59,988 bases of DNA from Eubacteriales bacterium (lineage in GTDB: Bacteria > Bacillota > Clostridia > Lachnospirales > Lachnospiraceae): positions 1 to 59,988 of the forward strand of contig JAUNHA010000008.1 of assembly GCA_030524135.1 (NCBI GenBank), given 5' to 3'. Positions 33,874 to 43,394 of the stretch are shown here, piece by piece. Both the position numbers and the translations under genes were made by a program. Below the pieces are notes generated by a model. The model was given only the letters and a program-made list of their open reading frames with translations. It was not told where the DNA came from and made no database searches. How positions within the stretch are numbered: the first letter of the stretch is position 1; each line of letters begins with the position of its first letter.

Positions 33874-35802
33874 ATGCAGAACGATATAAGGCTCCTTGCC
33901 GCGGCAGGCGGTACAACGGGCTATGAGCAGATCATGAATACACAGGGAAACCTGGTCGGGGGATCCGTGGTAAGCGACCGCTACCAGAGCACGTCCTCCC
34001 TCCGTGACAACTCGTCGGCTTCTGTCCGGCAGGAGAGCACAGGCGGAACCACTTCGGGAACGATCCGGCTGAGAGATACGGATCATTCGGAGGTGACCTC
34101 CGGCCCCGGCTATGAGGCGCGTGCGGATTTTGTGGATGATGCGCAGACTACGGGACCTTCCGTAAACACCGCGCGTATGTCCGAGCAGTACCATCAGGAT
34201 TACGGCATTTACGAGGAGAGCCTGAGCGATACCATCTTTTTCTATTCCACGGTATCAAACGGCAGCATAACGGATCAGGCGGTTTCTCTCGACATCCCGG
34301 CGGGCATCCGCTTTACGATGGAAAAGGACGGAACGGAAATACCCTACGCGAGCGGACAGAAGGTATCTGAATACGGGACCTATCTTCTGAAGCTCACCGC
34401 CATCGAAGACGAGAGTCTTCCTTTCAGTGAACAGACCGTGACGGAGGGCGTTTTCCGTTTCCGTATCATGGCGAAGGCGCCGGAGACGGAAACCGCGGAC
34501 AGCGGATTTTCAGGCGGTGTTACGGGCGTTACAGGCGGCACTGGCTATTATTCCAGCGGCGGAAGTACCTTTTTCGGCGGGACCGGAAGCAGCGGAAATA
34601 CAGGAAGTACCGGTATAGGAGACAGCATACAGTCGACGATCGACACGGCGCTTTCAGGCGGGCTCTCACAGGAGACGGAGACCGAAGCACAGACAGAAGC
34701 CGATACCAGAACCGATGCTTCTCAAACGGAAGCTGCGGAGACGGAGGAGAGCGGCGGTCCGGAAGACGGCGCATACGGCGATGTGATGGGAGAGGACGGC
34801 AGCATTGACGGTACCGCGCTTGATGAGGCGCTGAGCGGGGCGCTTGGCGAAGGCTACGGCGCGGAAACGCTTGAGGGCTATAACGACGAGACGGGACTTG
34901 CCTCAGCCTATGATCCCACGACGGGCTACTACCGGCATGAGCTGATCTCCGGTGAAGTTTTTTATACGGACGTGCCGAACGGCATGATCACAAATAATCC
35001 GGTCGTCCTGCTGACAAATGACAATCTGCCGTTTCGGGTTCTCCGGGACGGAGAGGAAATCGAATATCAGCAGGGAACGCCCATTTCCGAAGCAGGCAGC
35101 TATACGGTCTTTCCGCACGCTGAGGGGACGATCTATCTCTCTTCCTATGCGGATAAAAACGAGCCGCTCTTTCACTTTCGGGTCGTGACAGGACCGGTTA
35201 ATGATCTGGGTATCTTTACAGCGCCGGAAGGGGCAGTTCTTACCTCAGTCACGATCGGGCGAAGGAAGGAAGCCGTGACGGAAGAGACGGCAGAGAGCGC
35301 ACAGCGCGTGACGCTTCCCGGTGCGCCCGCTGCAGAGACAGAGCTTCGCTCAGGCGCGGCACAGCGTCCCGAACGGGAGGAGCTTACGCTTACGGAGGAC
35401 TGGTTTTATCTTGAGGATGAGGGAAGCTATACATTTTACATGGATACCGAAGCCGGGCCTTCGACCGTGACCATTGAAAAAGACGTGACCGCGCCGCTCT
35501 TTTATATCTCGGAGGAAAATAACAGGATCTCCTTTGTCTATGCGACACAGGATGCGGTGCGCGCGAGGGTTCTTTCGAACGGACGGGAAATCTACAGCGG
35601 TGCGCCGCTTTCAGAGATCAGCGATCCCGGCAGCTATACCTACGAGGTCTATGACAGCGCTGGAAACATGTCGGGTGCGGATGTATCCCTCTCATACCAC
35701 ATGAATACGGCGGCGATTCTCTTTATCATTATGATCCTGCTCTTTGCGGCGATCATCGTCGTGGCGGTAAAGCGCTTCCGGCAGAACATGCGCGTTGTAT
35801 AA
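33874..35802 (+). CDS. Type IV secretion locus protein with Ig-like blocks and C-terminal membrane anchor
   Basis: A 642-aa protein without a recognised family. Two blocks resemble each other: FFYSTVSNGSITDQAVSLDI (about 122-141) and VFYTDVPNGMITNNPVVLL (about 366-384), each followed by a 'dGteIpY/EY..G..iseyGtY' pattern, and separated by a Gly/Ser and Glu/Thr-rich linker (about 210-330). A third block ends in DPGSYTYEVYDSAGNMSG, then one membrane helix (about 612-633) and a short basic tail. The protein at 43391 has the same C-terminal layout. No N-terminal signal peptide is seen, which is odd for an apparently external protein. GAGAGGAAA precedes the ATG. Confidence 0.75.
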   Translation: MQNDIRLLAAAGGTTGYEQIMNTQGNLVGGSVVSDRYQSTSSLRDNSSASVRQESTGGTTSGTIRLRDTDHSEVTSGPGYEARADFVDDAQTTGPSVNTARMSEQYHQDYGIYEESLSDTIFFYSTVSNGSITDQAVSLDIPAGIRFTMEKDGTEIPYASGQKVSEYGTYLLKLTAIEDESLPFSEQTVTEGVFRFRIMAKAPETETADSGFSGGVTGVTGGTGYYSSGGSTFFGGTGSSGNTGSTGIGDSIQSTIDTALSGGLSQETETEAQTEADTRTDASQTEAAETEESGGPEDGAYGDVMGEDGSIDGTALDEALSGALGEGYGAETLEGYNDETGLASAYDPTTGYYRHELISGEVFYTDVPNGMITNNPVVLLTNDNLPFRVLRDGEEIEYQQGTPISEAGSYTVFPHAEGTIYLSSYADKNEPLFHFRVVTGPVNDLGIFTAPEGAVLTSVTIGRRKEAVTEETAESAQRVTLPGAPAAETELRSGAAQRPEREELTLTEDWFYLEDEGSYTFYMDTEAGPSTVTIEKDVTAPLFYISEENNRISFVYATQDAVRARVLSNGREIYSGAPLSEISDPGSYTYEVYDSAGNMSGADVSLSYHMNTAAILFIIMILLFAAIIVVAVKRFRQNMRVV

Positions 35803-35817
35803 CGGGAGGTGGCATGG

Positions 35818-37074
35818 ATGGAAGCTGTTTATCTGAACGGATTTATAAAATTACTTCAGGATATCCTGGGTACCCTCTTTGACGCGGTGCTTTCGCCGGT
35901 ACTGCGGGATGTGTTCAGCATACTCGTCAATATTTTCGGTGCGCTGATACAGGACATTCTGTCAGGCTTTCTGCTTCAGATCTGGATCATCTTTCTGAAG
36001 CTTGTAAACTTCATGGAGAGCATTTTCAACGTCTTTTCAGGCGTCAGCAATGTGGAAGTGAAGGACGTAAGCGGAAGGATACCGCTGCTCGAATATTTTT
36101 TCCGTCTGGAAACGGTGCAGCGGGTGTTTCTGGTCATCACGGCGATCGCCGTCATTCTGGCGTTTCTGACAACGCTTTTCGGTGTCATCAAATCGATGTC
36201 GGATATGGCGCTTGAAAACAAAAGCCCGCTCAGCGCGGTTTTAAAACAGGCGATGAAGGCTGCAATCAGTTTTCTTCTGATCCCGCTGACCTGCCTTTTT
36301 ATCCTGCAGATGACGACGCGCGTGATCGTTGTGGTAAACAGTGCCTTTTCCTACCAGCTTGAAAATACGACGCTTGGAGATACGCTGTTTTACTCGGTGG
36401 CATCTCCTGCGGGAAAATCAAATGCGGATTACAAAAGCTTTGAAGCCAACCAGAAATTCGAGGATGCGGATGCGGTAAAGCGAAGCTTTGACATCAGTGA
36501 ATTTAATTATTTTCAGGCTTATATCAGCTCGGTGGCTGTCGCGCTTATTCTGCTGGTCTCCATCCTGCAGTTTATCCAGCGCATAATTATGATCATCGTG
36601 CTGTATCTCGTTAGTCCGTTCTTTGTCTCTGCCATGCCGCTTGACGGCGGCGCAAAGTTCCGGGAGTGGAGAAATATGTTTGTTGCGCACATGCTCTCTG
36701 CCTTCGGCCCGATCATCAGCATGAAGCTGTATCTCATGCTCGTACCGATGATCGCGGGCGCTGAGATCGGCTTTGGCGTAAGCGGCACAGCCGAAGCCTG
36801 GATGAAGCTCTTTTTCATCATAGGCGGCGCATGGGCGGTATATAAGGCAAGACTGCTCATCATAAGCGTCCTCAATCCTGCAGCGGCGGGACATATGGCG
36901 CAGTCCGGCGTGCTCGGCGCAATGGTCGGCGGAAAGGTGATGGGAAAGCTGCATCAGGCGAAACATAGCTTTGCCGGCGGCGGATCCCGGGCAGCAGCAC
37001 AAAAGCCGCAGGGACAGCAGTCAGGCGGAGCTGATCAGTACAAAACACAGTCTCAGGCATACACCGGAAAATAA
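35818..37074 (+). CDS. VirB6/TrbL-like membrane protein of the secretion locus (copy 1)
   Basis: A 418-aa protein with about six membrane helices, ending in a soluble, Gln/Gly-rich tail (about 365-418). The hydrophobic core contains PFFVSAMPLDGGAKF and FIIGGAWAVYKARLL, which recur in the neighbouring gene, so the two are paralogs. The start MEAVYLNGFIKLLQDIL at ATG 35818 follows GGGAGG by 8 nt; a GTG at 35809 overlaps that site and is rejected. Position between the coupling protein and the VirB4-like ATPase and the topology fit the inner channel component VirB6/TrbL. Family assignment is by topology and context, not by a hallmark motif. Confidence 0.75.
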   Translation: MEAVYLNGFIKLLQDILGTLFDAVLSPVLRDVFSILVNIFGALIQDILSGFLLQIWIIFLKLVNFMESIFNVFSGVSNVEVKDVSGRIPLLEYFFRLETVQRVFLVITAIAVILAFLTTLFGVIKSMSDMALENKSPLSAVLKQAMKAAISFLLIPLTCLFILQMTTRVIVVVNSAFSYQLENTTLGDTLFYSVASPAGKSNADYKSFEANQKFEDADAVKRSFDISEFNYFQAYISSVAVALILLVSILQFIQRIIMIIVLYLVSPFFVSAMPLDGGAKFREWRNMFVAHMLSAFGPIISMKLYLMLVPMIAGAEIGFGVSGTAEAWMKLFFIIGGAWAVYKARLLIISVLNPAAAGHMAQSGVLGAMVGGKVMGKLHQAKHSFAGGGSRAAAQKPQGQQSGGADQYKTQSQAYTGK

Positions 37075-37091
37075 CGGAAAGGAGGACAGAC

Positions 37092-39377
37092 TTGGAAGTC
37101 GTATATCTCGGTATCATATCCAAAATATTCAATGCGATCTTCAACGCGATCCTTTCACCCGTTTTCAAGTTTCTGGCATCTCTTCTGGAAACGGTGCTGA
37201 GCTGGCTCTTTGACGCGGTTTTAAAGCCGCTTCTGATCAATGTTCTGCAGCCTTTGTTCACGGCGCTTCTTCAGCTCGTTGTAGATATACTGGCAGGCAT
37301 CATCTATTCACTTTATGCTGACTGTCTCAGCTTTGTGGACGCGCTGCAGAAGGCATTCAATATCTTTGCCGGCATCGATAAGGTGAGTTATGCAGGAAGC
37401 TCCGCGCAGTATTCTCTGTTAGAGCTTATTTTCCGTCTTCCTGCCATACAGAGAGCCATTCTGGTGCTGATCGCCATTGCCGTCGTTCTGCTTCTGCTCT
37501 TTGGAATTCTCGGTACGGTGCGTTCGATGGCGGAGCTTGACGGAGAGCAGCAGAGGCCGCTTTCGAGAGTGCTTTCCGGCGTGATGAAGGGCCTGTTCAA
37601 AATGTTTGCCATCCCCATGGTATGTCTGTTTGCCATTATGATGTCCAGCGTGATTCTCACCCAGACAAGCAAGGCGCTTGGCGGGAGTGAAAGTTCCCTT
37701 GCCCGTACGGTTTTTGTCGTTTCCTCACTCGATGCGAGCAATGTTGCCAGCTACAACATCAGCGGCAAGGTAAAGGGCTCGGGCAATGCGGAAAAAGTCG
37801 TGGATAACATCGGAATCGAGGATGAGATCCGGAAGGACTATTATAACGGGACCAAGGACTATGCGTCGAAATCCACGGTGGAGAAGAATTTTTATCTGGG
37901 ACAGTTCGACTATCTGATCGGCTTCGGCGCGGCGATCTTTCTGATCTTCATGCTTGCGATCTGTCTTCTGACGTTTATTACGCGTATCTTTGAGGTTATT
38001 ATCCTCTTTATGGTAGCGCCGTTTTTTGCTGCGGTCCAGCCGCTCGATGACGGTGAGCGCTTTAAGACCTGGCAGGATATGTTTGTGGCAAAGCTTTTTT
38101 CCGGCTACGGAGCGGTGGTCGCCATGCAGGTTTATATGCTCCTGTGTCCCGCAGTCATGAACGGCAGGATCACATTCGGCGAGGGAAGCGCAGAGGCAAA
38201 TTATCTGCTGAGGCTGATCTTCATTCTGGGCGGCGCATGGGCGGTCGTAAAGGCAGGACCTGCCATTACGCAGCTTCTTAATTATCAGGCAGGCGCATCG
38301 GAAACGGAGCATTCCGCCGCGGTGATGGCGGCAGGCGCGATGACGGGCGCTGCGATCGGCGCAGGCGCTATGGCGATCGGCAGTTCCGTTTCACAGAAAT
38401 ATCAGGGCATGAAGGCGAAGAAGCAGGAAGCGCTCCAGGCATCGGATCAGTCAATCGCAAACCGGATGAAGAAACAGGAAAAAATGCCGGGAAGCGGCGG
38501 TCCGGGTACGCCGAAGCCGGGAAGTGCCATCGGCAATACAGGGCCTAAGCCAAAGCCTCCGATCAGTCCGAAGATCGCAGAGAAGGCAAAGCAGCTTGAG
38601 AGGCAGGGGCTTCACGGAAGCAGTACGGGAACGCCGAAGGCTTCCAAGCCGGATTCAAAGGCTGCCGGGGGCAGAGTGCTCAAGACCCCGGCACAGGGAA
38701 AACGCACGGCCTCTTACCTTGGCGGCAGATTTTCCATGGGAACACTTCCGAACGGAAAGGAAACAGCAGGCTTCCATTTTGGAAATGTATTCAGGTCAGG
38801 AGTTGACGAGGACGGAAAGATCAGAACAAAGATATTCGGCTTCGGAAGCCGTGAGAGCGCAGACGGCAAGACGGACAAGATCTATACGCCCGTCGGGAGC
38901 TTAAAGCGTGATGCAGACGGCAAGCTGCATATTTCCAAGGTCAGGCTTGGAAAAGGCGTTCAGTTCAAGCGCGCCGAGCATGTTGTAAAGGATGCGGACG
39001 GCAGGGAACAGCGCGTCTTCGGCGATATGTATACAAAGGATTTTTCGCCCGCCGGCTACCATTCCAGGATGGATGAGCGTACGGGCAAGGTAGAGGTGAC
39101 CTCGTCGTACAAGTTCATGAAGGGCGTGCATCATTACGATTACAATGAAAACACCGGTTCCTATGAGCTGACGCACAAAGAGAATTTCGGCGTGCGGACC
39201 GAGTACGAGAAGCAGAAGGACGGCTCATATGAAACCGTGCGCAAGGTCGGAAACCTCACCCATGCCGAGTACACGAAGGATCAGGGCGGAGACCGCATCA
39301 CAAACCACATTGGCTACGGGCAGGAGATCCGCAGGGATAAAAAGGCGGAAAAGCGCGGAAAACGCGGCGATAAATAA
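37092..39377 (+). CDS. VirB6/TrbL-like membrane protein with long soluble tail (copy 2)
   Basis: A 761-aa paralog of the preceding gene. The TTG start at 37092 lies 6 nt after AAAGGAGG, and the N-terminus MEVVYLGIISKIFNAIFN parallels copy 1. Membrane core about 20-430, with PFFAAVQPLDDGERF and FILGGAWAVVKAGPA. The tail (about 440-761) is unique: a Lys/Gly/Pro-rich spacer, then a block with repeated short charged strands such as HYDYNENTGSYELTHKENFG and KQKDGSYETVRKVGNLTHAEY. These look like beta-strand repeats. The tail could be a gating or substrate-handling domain. Two tandem copies suggest a hetero-oligomeric channel. Confidence 0.75.
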   Translation: MEVVYLGIISKIFNAIFNAILSPVFKFLASLLETVLSWLFDAVLKPLLINVLQPLFTALLQLVVDILAGIIYSLYADCLSFVDALQKAFNIFAGIDKVSYAGSSAQYSLLELIFRLPAIQRAILVLIAIAVVLLLLFGILGTVRSMAELDGEQQRPLSRVLSGVMKGLFKMFAIPMVCLFAIMMSSVILTQTSKALGGSESSLARTVFVVSSLDASNVASYNISGKVKGSGNAEKVVDNIGIEDEIRKDYYNGTKDYASKSTVEKNFYLGQFDYLIGFGAAIFLIFMLAICLLTFITRIFEVIILFMVAPFFAAVQPLDDGERFKTWQDMFVAKLFSGYGAVVAMQVYMLLCPAVMNGRITFGEGSAEANYLLRLIFILGGAWAVVKAGPAITQLLNYQAGASETEHSAAVMAAGAMTGAAIGAGAMAIGSSVSQKYQGMKAKKQEALQASDQSIANRMKKQEKMPGSGGPGTPKPGSAIGNTGPKPKPPISPKIAEKAKQLERQGLHGSSTGTPKASKPDSKAAGGRVLKTPAQGKRTASYLGGRFSMGTLPNGKETAGFHFGNVFRSGVDEDGKIRTKIFGFGSRESADGKTDKIYTPVGSLKRDADGKLHISKVRLGKGVQFKRAEHVVKDADGREQRVFGDMYTKDFSPAGYHSRMDERTGKVEVTSSYKFMKGVHHYDYNENTGSYELTHKENFGVRTEYEKQKDGSYETVRKVGNLTHAEYTKDQGGDRITNHIGYGQEIRRDKKAEKRGKRGDK

Positions 39378-39456
39378 CAGCCGGAAGTGTAGATATCAGG
39401 CAGTTTGAGACAGTCTGTACAAATCAGGATTTTTGAGATCGGAGAACAGGAAACGC

Positions 39457-42255
39457 ATGAGAATCATACCAAAACGGACAAAGGTCAGAATGGAGCTCTT
39501 TAAGGGAATCGAGCTGATGGACGTGCTTGTGGGCAGTCTGGGAGCGGGCGTTGCCGTTTCGCTTCTGGTGTCAAATCTGCCGGGACATCTTTACCTTATG
39601 GTGCTCGTGTTGCTGATCACGGTGGCGCTCATCGTCCCGATCGACGACGATAAGGGATACCAGCTGTTATTCCATGTCCTGAAATATGCTGCAAGGCCGC
39701 GTATCTTCTACAAAAAGAGGACGCTTGAAAACAAGGCGGCAGAGAGCACAGAAACACAAACGGAAAAGGATAAGGATAAGGATAAGGGTAAGGAGAAGAA
39801 AGCGAAAAAGAAAAAGGCCGCAGTGCCCGGCATGCTATTTACGGTCGAGGATATCACGCCTTTTACGGAAATAGACGGGGATTTTATCCAGTACGGCAAG
39901 AGCTACAGCGCAGTCGTCATGCGCATTCCGTCCGTGGAGTTTCGCTTTTACAATGAAAGCAGGCAGAACAGCCTGATCGACCGCTGTCTTGCGTCCATTC
40001 TCAGGATGGCCGTGCAGGGCGAGACAATCAGCATGGTAAAGCTCGACCAGCCGGAAATCTACGACGAATTCATAGAAAATGAGAGCAGAAAGCTTGAGGA
40101 GCTTGAGGAAGCTTATCTGAACGGTCTTCTTACGGATGAGGAGCTGACAGTGCGCGTCGGCATTATCTATGACCGTATCGGTCAGCTGGAGGATCTGAAT
40201 TTCAGGAACAAGGTCTACCGTCCGGTGCATTACCTGATGTTCTGTCATAAGGACAGGAACCTGCTGGAAACGCAGCTTTCCGAGGCGATCAATACCTTTG
40301 CCGCCAATAATATCGACTGTAAGAAGATTTCGGGCGCGGAGCTTGCCATCTTCCTGAAATACGGCTACGGCATGCTCTTTAACGAACGGGAAGCATATCA
40401 GCTCAATCCGGATGAGTACCGCGACTGGATCATCCCGGACTGCATCCGTTTTACCTCGCGTACAGTACAGTTCGACGATCTTATTACCCACAACTTCCGG
40501 CTGCGCGATTATCCGACGCTTGTGGCAAATGCATGGGGCGCGCAGATGTTCAACGAAGTCGGAACGAAGGTCGTCCTCAAGATGACGCCGATCGACCGCT
40601 ATAAAGCGATCCGCCAGATCGACCGTTCCATCGATGAACTGCGGGAGCAGGAATCGAGCACGGGAAAGACGAGCCGTCTGATGGAGGTCGGCATGCACAT
40701 CGAGACCCTGTCAGAGGTGCTCAGGCTTCTGCAGGGCGAAAATGAGACGCTCTTTAACGTGGCGACCTACGTTACGGTAAACGATTATCAGCTCTCTGAA
40801 GAGATCAGGCGGGATCCGAAGGTAAAGCTGAAGAACAGCGCCTTTGCCTATAAGCGGAAGGTAAGGCGTGATCTTGCGGAGGACGGCTTCAAGGTGACGG
40901 ATATGATGCTGCAGCAGTTCGATGCCTACGGCTCCACGCAGCTTTCCGGCTATGATGCGTTCAAGCAGTATGCGCGCGGCATTCAGTCCGGTTCTGTCGC
41001 AGCCGCCTTTCCATACGTGATGTGCAGCTTAAGCGACAAAAACGGCGTTTACGTCGGAGAGGCTTCGGGGATCCCGGCATTCGTAAACTTCTTTCAGCGT
41101 GACCGGGAACGTGTAAACAGCAACATGGTCATCATCGGAAAGTCAGGCTCAGGTAAATCCTACGCGACAAAGACGATCCTCACACAGCTTGCGGCGGAGA
41201 ACAGCAAAATATTCATTCTCGATCCTGAGAATGAGTATACAAAGCTTGCGAAAAACATGCACGGCAAGATCATAGACGTCGGAAGTGCAAGCCAGGGGCG
41301 CTTAAATCCGTTCCACATCATTACGACGCTCTCCGATGAGGAGGGAGACGATGCGGGTGAAAGCGAGGGCGCGACCGGCTTCCATACGCATCTGCAGTTT
41401 CTTGAGGAATTCTACCGGCAGATCCTGCCCGGCATCGATGCGGATGCGCTCGAGTATCTGAATACGATGACCATCCGCATGTATGAACAGAAGGGCATTG
41501 ACGAGACGACGGATCTAAGTCAGCTTTCGGCCTCCGATTATCCGATCTTTGACGACCTTTACGAGAAGATCATCAATGATATCCAGACGAGTTCGGGCGA
41601 TTACATCAAAAACAACCTGAAGATTCTCCTGAACTATATCTCCAAATTTGCGGAGGGCGGCAGAAATGCGGCGCTCTGGAATGGAGAGGCAAGCATTACG
41701 ACGAATGAGAACTTTATCGTCTTCAATTTCCAGTCGCTGCTTGCCAACAAGAATAATATCATCGCGAACGGACAGATGCTCCTTGTGCTCAAATGGCTGG
41801 ACAATGAAATTATCAAGAACCGGGAATACAACATGAAGTACAAGGCGAACCGCAAGATCGTCGTGGTCATCGACGAGGCGCATGTCTTCATTGACAGCAA
41901 GTACCCGATCGCGCTGGATTTTATGTATCAGCTTGCAAAGCGTATCCGGAAATACAACGGTATGCAGATCGTCATCACCCAGAACATCAAGGACTTTGTC
42001 GGGACGGAGGAGCTTGCCAGAAAATCGACCGCGATCATCAATGCCAGCCAGTACAGCTTTATTTTCCCGCTTGCGCCGAACGACATGGAGGATCTCTGCA
42101 AACTCTATGAAAAATCAGGCGCGATCAACGAGAGCGAGCAGGACGACATCATCAACAACGGCAGAGGCCGCGCCTTTGTCATCACCTCACCCGCGCAGCG
42201 TACCTGCGTGGATATCGTGGCGGCAAACGGCGTGGAAGAGCTCTTTACGATGTAG
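39457..42255 (+). CDS. VirB4/TraC-type secretion ATPase
   Basis: A 932-aa ATPase. Two membrane helices at the N-terminus (about 20-65; PrgI/VirB3-like) are fused in front of the ATPase. A Lys/Asp-rich spacer (about 85-125) leads to the VirB4 N-domain and the C-terminal RecA-like domain with Walker A GKSGSGKSYATK (about 560), FILDPENEY, Walker B VVVIDEAH (about 805) and IVITQNIKDF. It powers pilus and channel assembly. The ATG at 39457 is chosen over TTG 39433 for its start MRIIPKRTKVRMELFKG and nearby GGAGA/AGGAAA. The fusion of VirB3-like helices to VirB4 is known in other systems. Confidence 0.92.
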   Translation: MRIIPKRTKVRMELFKGIELMDVLVGSLGAGVAVSLLVSNLPGHLYLMVLVLLITVALIVPIDDDKGYQLLFHVLKYAARPRIFYKKRTLENKAAESTETQTEKDKDKDKGKEKKAKKKKAAVPGMLFTVEDITPFTEIDGDFIQYGKSYSAVVMRIPSVEFRFYNESRQNSLIDRCLASILRMAVQGETISMVKLDQPEIYDEFIENESRKLEELEEAYLNGLLTDEELTVRVGIIYDRIGQLEDLNFRNKVYRPVHYLMFCHKDRNLLETQLSEAINTFAANNIDCKKISGAELAIFLKYGYGMLFNEREAYQLNPDEYRDWIIPDCIRFTSRTVQFDDLITHNFRLRDYPTLVANAWGAQMFNEVGTKVVLKMTPIDRYKAIRQIDRSIDELREQESSTGKTSRLMEVGMHIETLSEVLRLLQGENETLFNVATYVTVNDYQLSEEIRRDPKVKLKNSAFAYKRKVRRDLAEDGFKVTDMMLQQFDAYGSTQLSGYDAFKQYARGIQSGSVAAAFPYVMCSLSDKNGVYVGEASGIPAFVNFFQRDRERVNSNMVIIGKSGSGKSYATKTILTQLAAENSKIFILDPENEYTKLAKNMHGKIIDVGSASQGRLNPFHIITTLSDEEGDDAGESEGATGFHTHLQFLEEFYRQILPGIDADALEYLNTMTIRMYEQKGIDETTDLSQLSASDYPIFDDLYEKIINDIQTSSGDYIKNNLKILLNYISKFAEGGRNAALWNGEASITTNENFIVFNFQSLLANKNNIIANGQMLLVLKWLDNEIIKNREYNMKYKANRKIVVVIDEAHVFIDSKYPIALDFMYQLAKRIRKYNGMQIVITQNIKDFVGTEELARKSTAIINASQYSFIFPLAPNDMEDLCKLYEKSGAINESEQDDIINNGRGRAFVITSPAQRTCVDIVAANGVEELFTM

Positions 42256-42286
42256 GACTTACATGAGGCAGCTTTAAGAGGAGTAT

Positions 42287-43060
42287 ATGAAAATGACGGA
42301 ACAGAGAAAACGAAACAGCATACGCGCAGCAAGGCTGCTTCTGTCTCTCCTTGGCGCAGCGTTTCTTACGGGATGCGGCGGCGCTGATACGGAAGAGGTG
42401 CAGGATGCGCTTTCCGACGGCGTGATCACGGTCGGTATTCTCGATGGAGAAGACGCCTATGCGACAAAGACGGGAGATGTCTATGTGGGCATTGAGCCGG
42501 AAATCCTCGAGGAAGCAGGCGCGTCTTCGGGATGCACGGTCACCTACCGCGCGGCAGCGTCTTCGGCGGAACTCATGGCACTGCTTGACAGCGGTGAGAT
42601 CGAAGTCGCGGCGGGACGTCTTACCGAACAGGAAAGCTATACGGCGACGCATCTTTCTACCCGGAACTATGGAAAGAGCGGACTTTATCTTCTTGTGCCA
42701 AAGCATCTCTATACGGACAGCCTGGCAGGATTTTCAGAGGGAAACATCGGTATCTCCGGCAGCATTCCGGAGGCGATACTCTCCGGACTTCCGGGGATGG
42801 AGGCGCTGCAGCAGGCCGTCTATGATGACGCGGCGGCGCTTGCAGCTGATCTTGAAGGCGGCGTGATCAAAGCGGGGATCGTAACAGAACGCGAGGCACT
42901 TTCCGTGCTCCGAAGCGGTGCTTCGCTCCGCGCTGCGGAGCTTCGGAACAGTCCGAGACTGCCGGAGGTATTTTATCTGCCGAATACCGCAGAATATACG
43001 ACGCTCCGTTCGGAACTTAATACAGCGATCAACAGCTACCTGAATCGGCAGGAGGAGTAG
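42287..43060 (+). CDS. Solute-binding-like lipoprotein of the secretion locus
   Basis: A 257-aa lipoprotein: basic N-terminus, hydrophobic stretch and lipobox LTGC with Cys30. The remainder resembles an extracellular solute-binding domain of the amino-acid type (family 3): VITVGILDGEDAYATKTGD and YVGIEPEILEEAGASSGCTV, then DSGEIEVAAGRLT and a C-terminal LRSELNTAINSYL. It starts behind AAGAGGAG, 31 nt after virB4, with the next gene 1 nt downstream, so it belongs to the operon. A ligand-binding lipoprotein in a secretion operon is unexpected; it may sense a signal or serve as a structural scaffold. Confidence 0.75.
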   Translation: MKMTEQRKRNSIRAARLLLSLLGAAFLTGCGGADTEEVQDALSDGVITVGILDGEDAYATKTGDVYVGIEPEILEEAGASSGCTVTYRAAASSAELMALLDSGEIEVAAGRLTEQESYTATHLSTRNYGKSGLYLLVPKHLYTDSLAGFSEGNIGISGSIPEAILSGLPGMEALQQAVYDDAAALAADLEGGVIKAGIVTEREALSVLRSGASLRAAELRNSPRLPEVFYLPNTAEYTTLRSELNTAINSYLNRQEE

Positions 43061-43061
43061 T

Positions 43062-43394
43062 ATGGCATATTTTGACAGTCCGAAAAACAGAGCCATCTGG
43101 GAGCGGCGTCTGAGTGAGCTCCGGCAGGAACGGGAATACCGCAGGGAGACAGGGTTCAGACCGGTCGAGCGAAGCGAAGCGCCCGTACAGACCGAAGATA
43201 CGCCGTTTCGAAGGCGCATCAGCCTTCAGGAGCTTGAAAAGCAGGAGCTTGCGCGTATGGAGGAAAAGCGGGTCCGTATGGGCGAGCGGCTTCGGACCGC
43301 CGGAAAACAGAAGCGGGAGGACGAAGTAAGTCGTACTGCGCGTCCGCAGGAAAAGAAGTCTGAAACGCTTTCGCAAAAGGGGATGCAGCGATGA
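43062..43394 (+). CDS. Small charged hypothetical protein
   Basis: A 110-aa, Arg/Glu-rich, mostly helical soluble protein (SPKNRAIWERRLSELRQERE, then LEKQELARMEEKRVRMGERL). No known domain. It starts 1 nt after the lipoprotein gene and overlaps the next gene by 4 nt, so it is a real member of the operon rather than a chance frame. A cytoplasmic assembly factor is possible; nothing in the sequence settles this. Confidence 0.7.
   Translation: MAYFDSPKNRAIWERRLSELRQEREYRRETGFRPVERSEAPVQTEDTPFRRRISLQELEKQELARMEEKRVRMGERLRTAGKQKREDEVSRTARPQEKKSETLSQKGMQR

Noticed and set aside
39835-40698. Open frame of 287 aa opposite the VirB4-like gene
   Set aside because: Antisense to a clear ATPase gene; composition is typical of a reverse-strand shadow.
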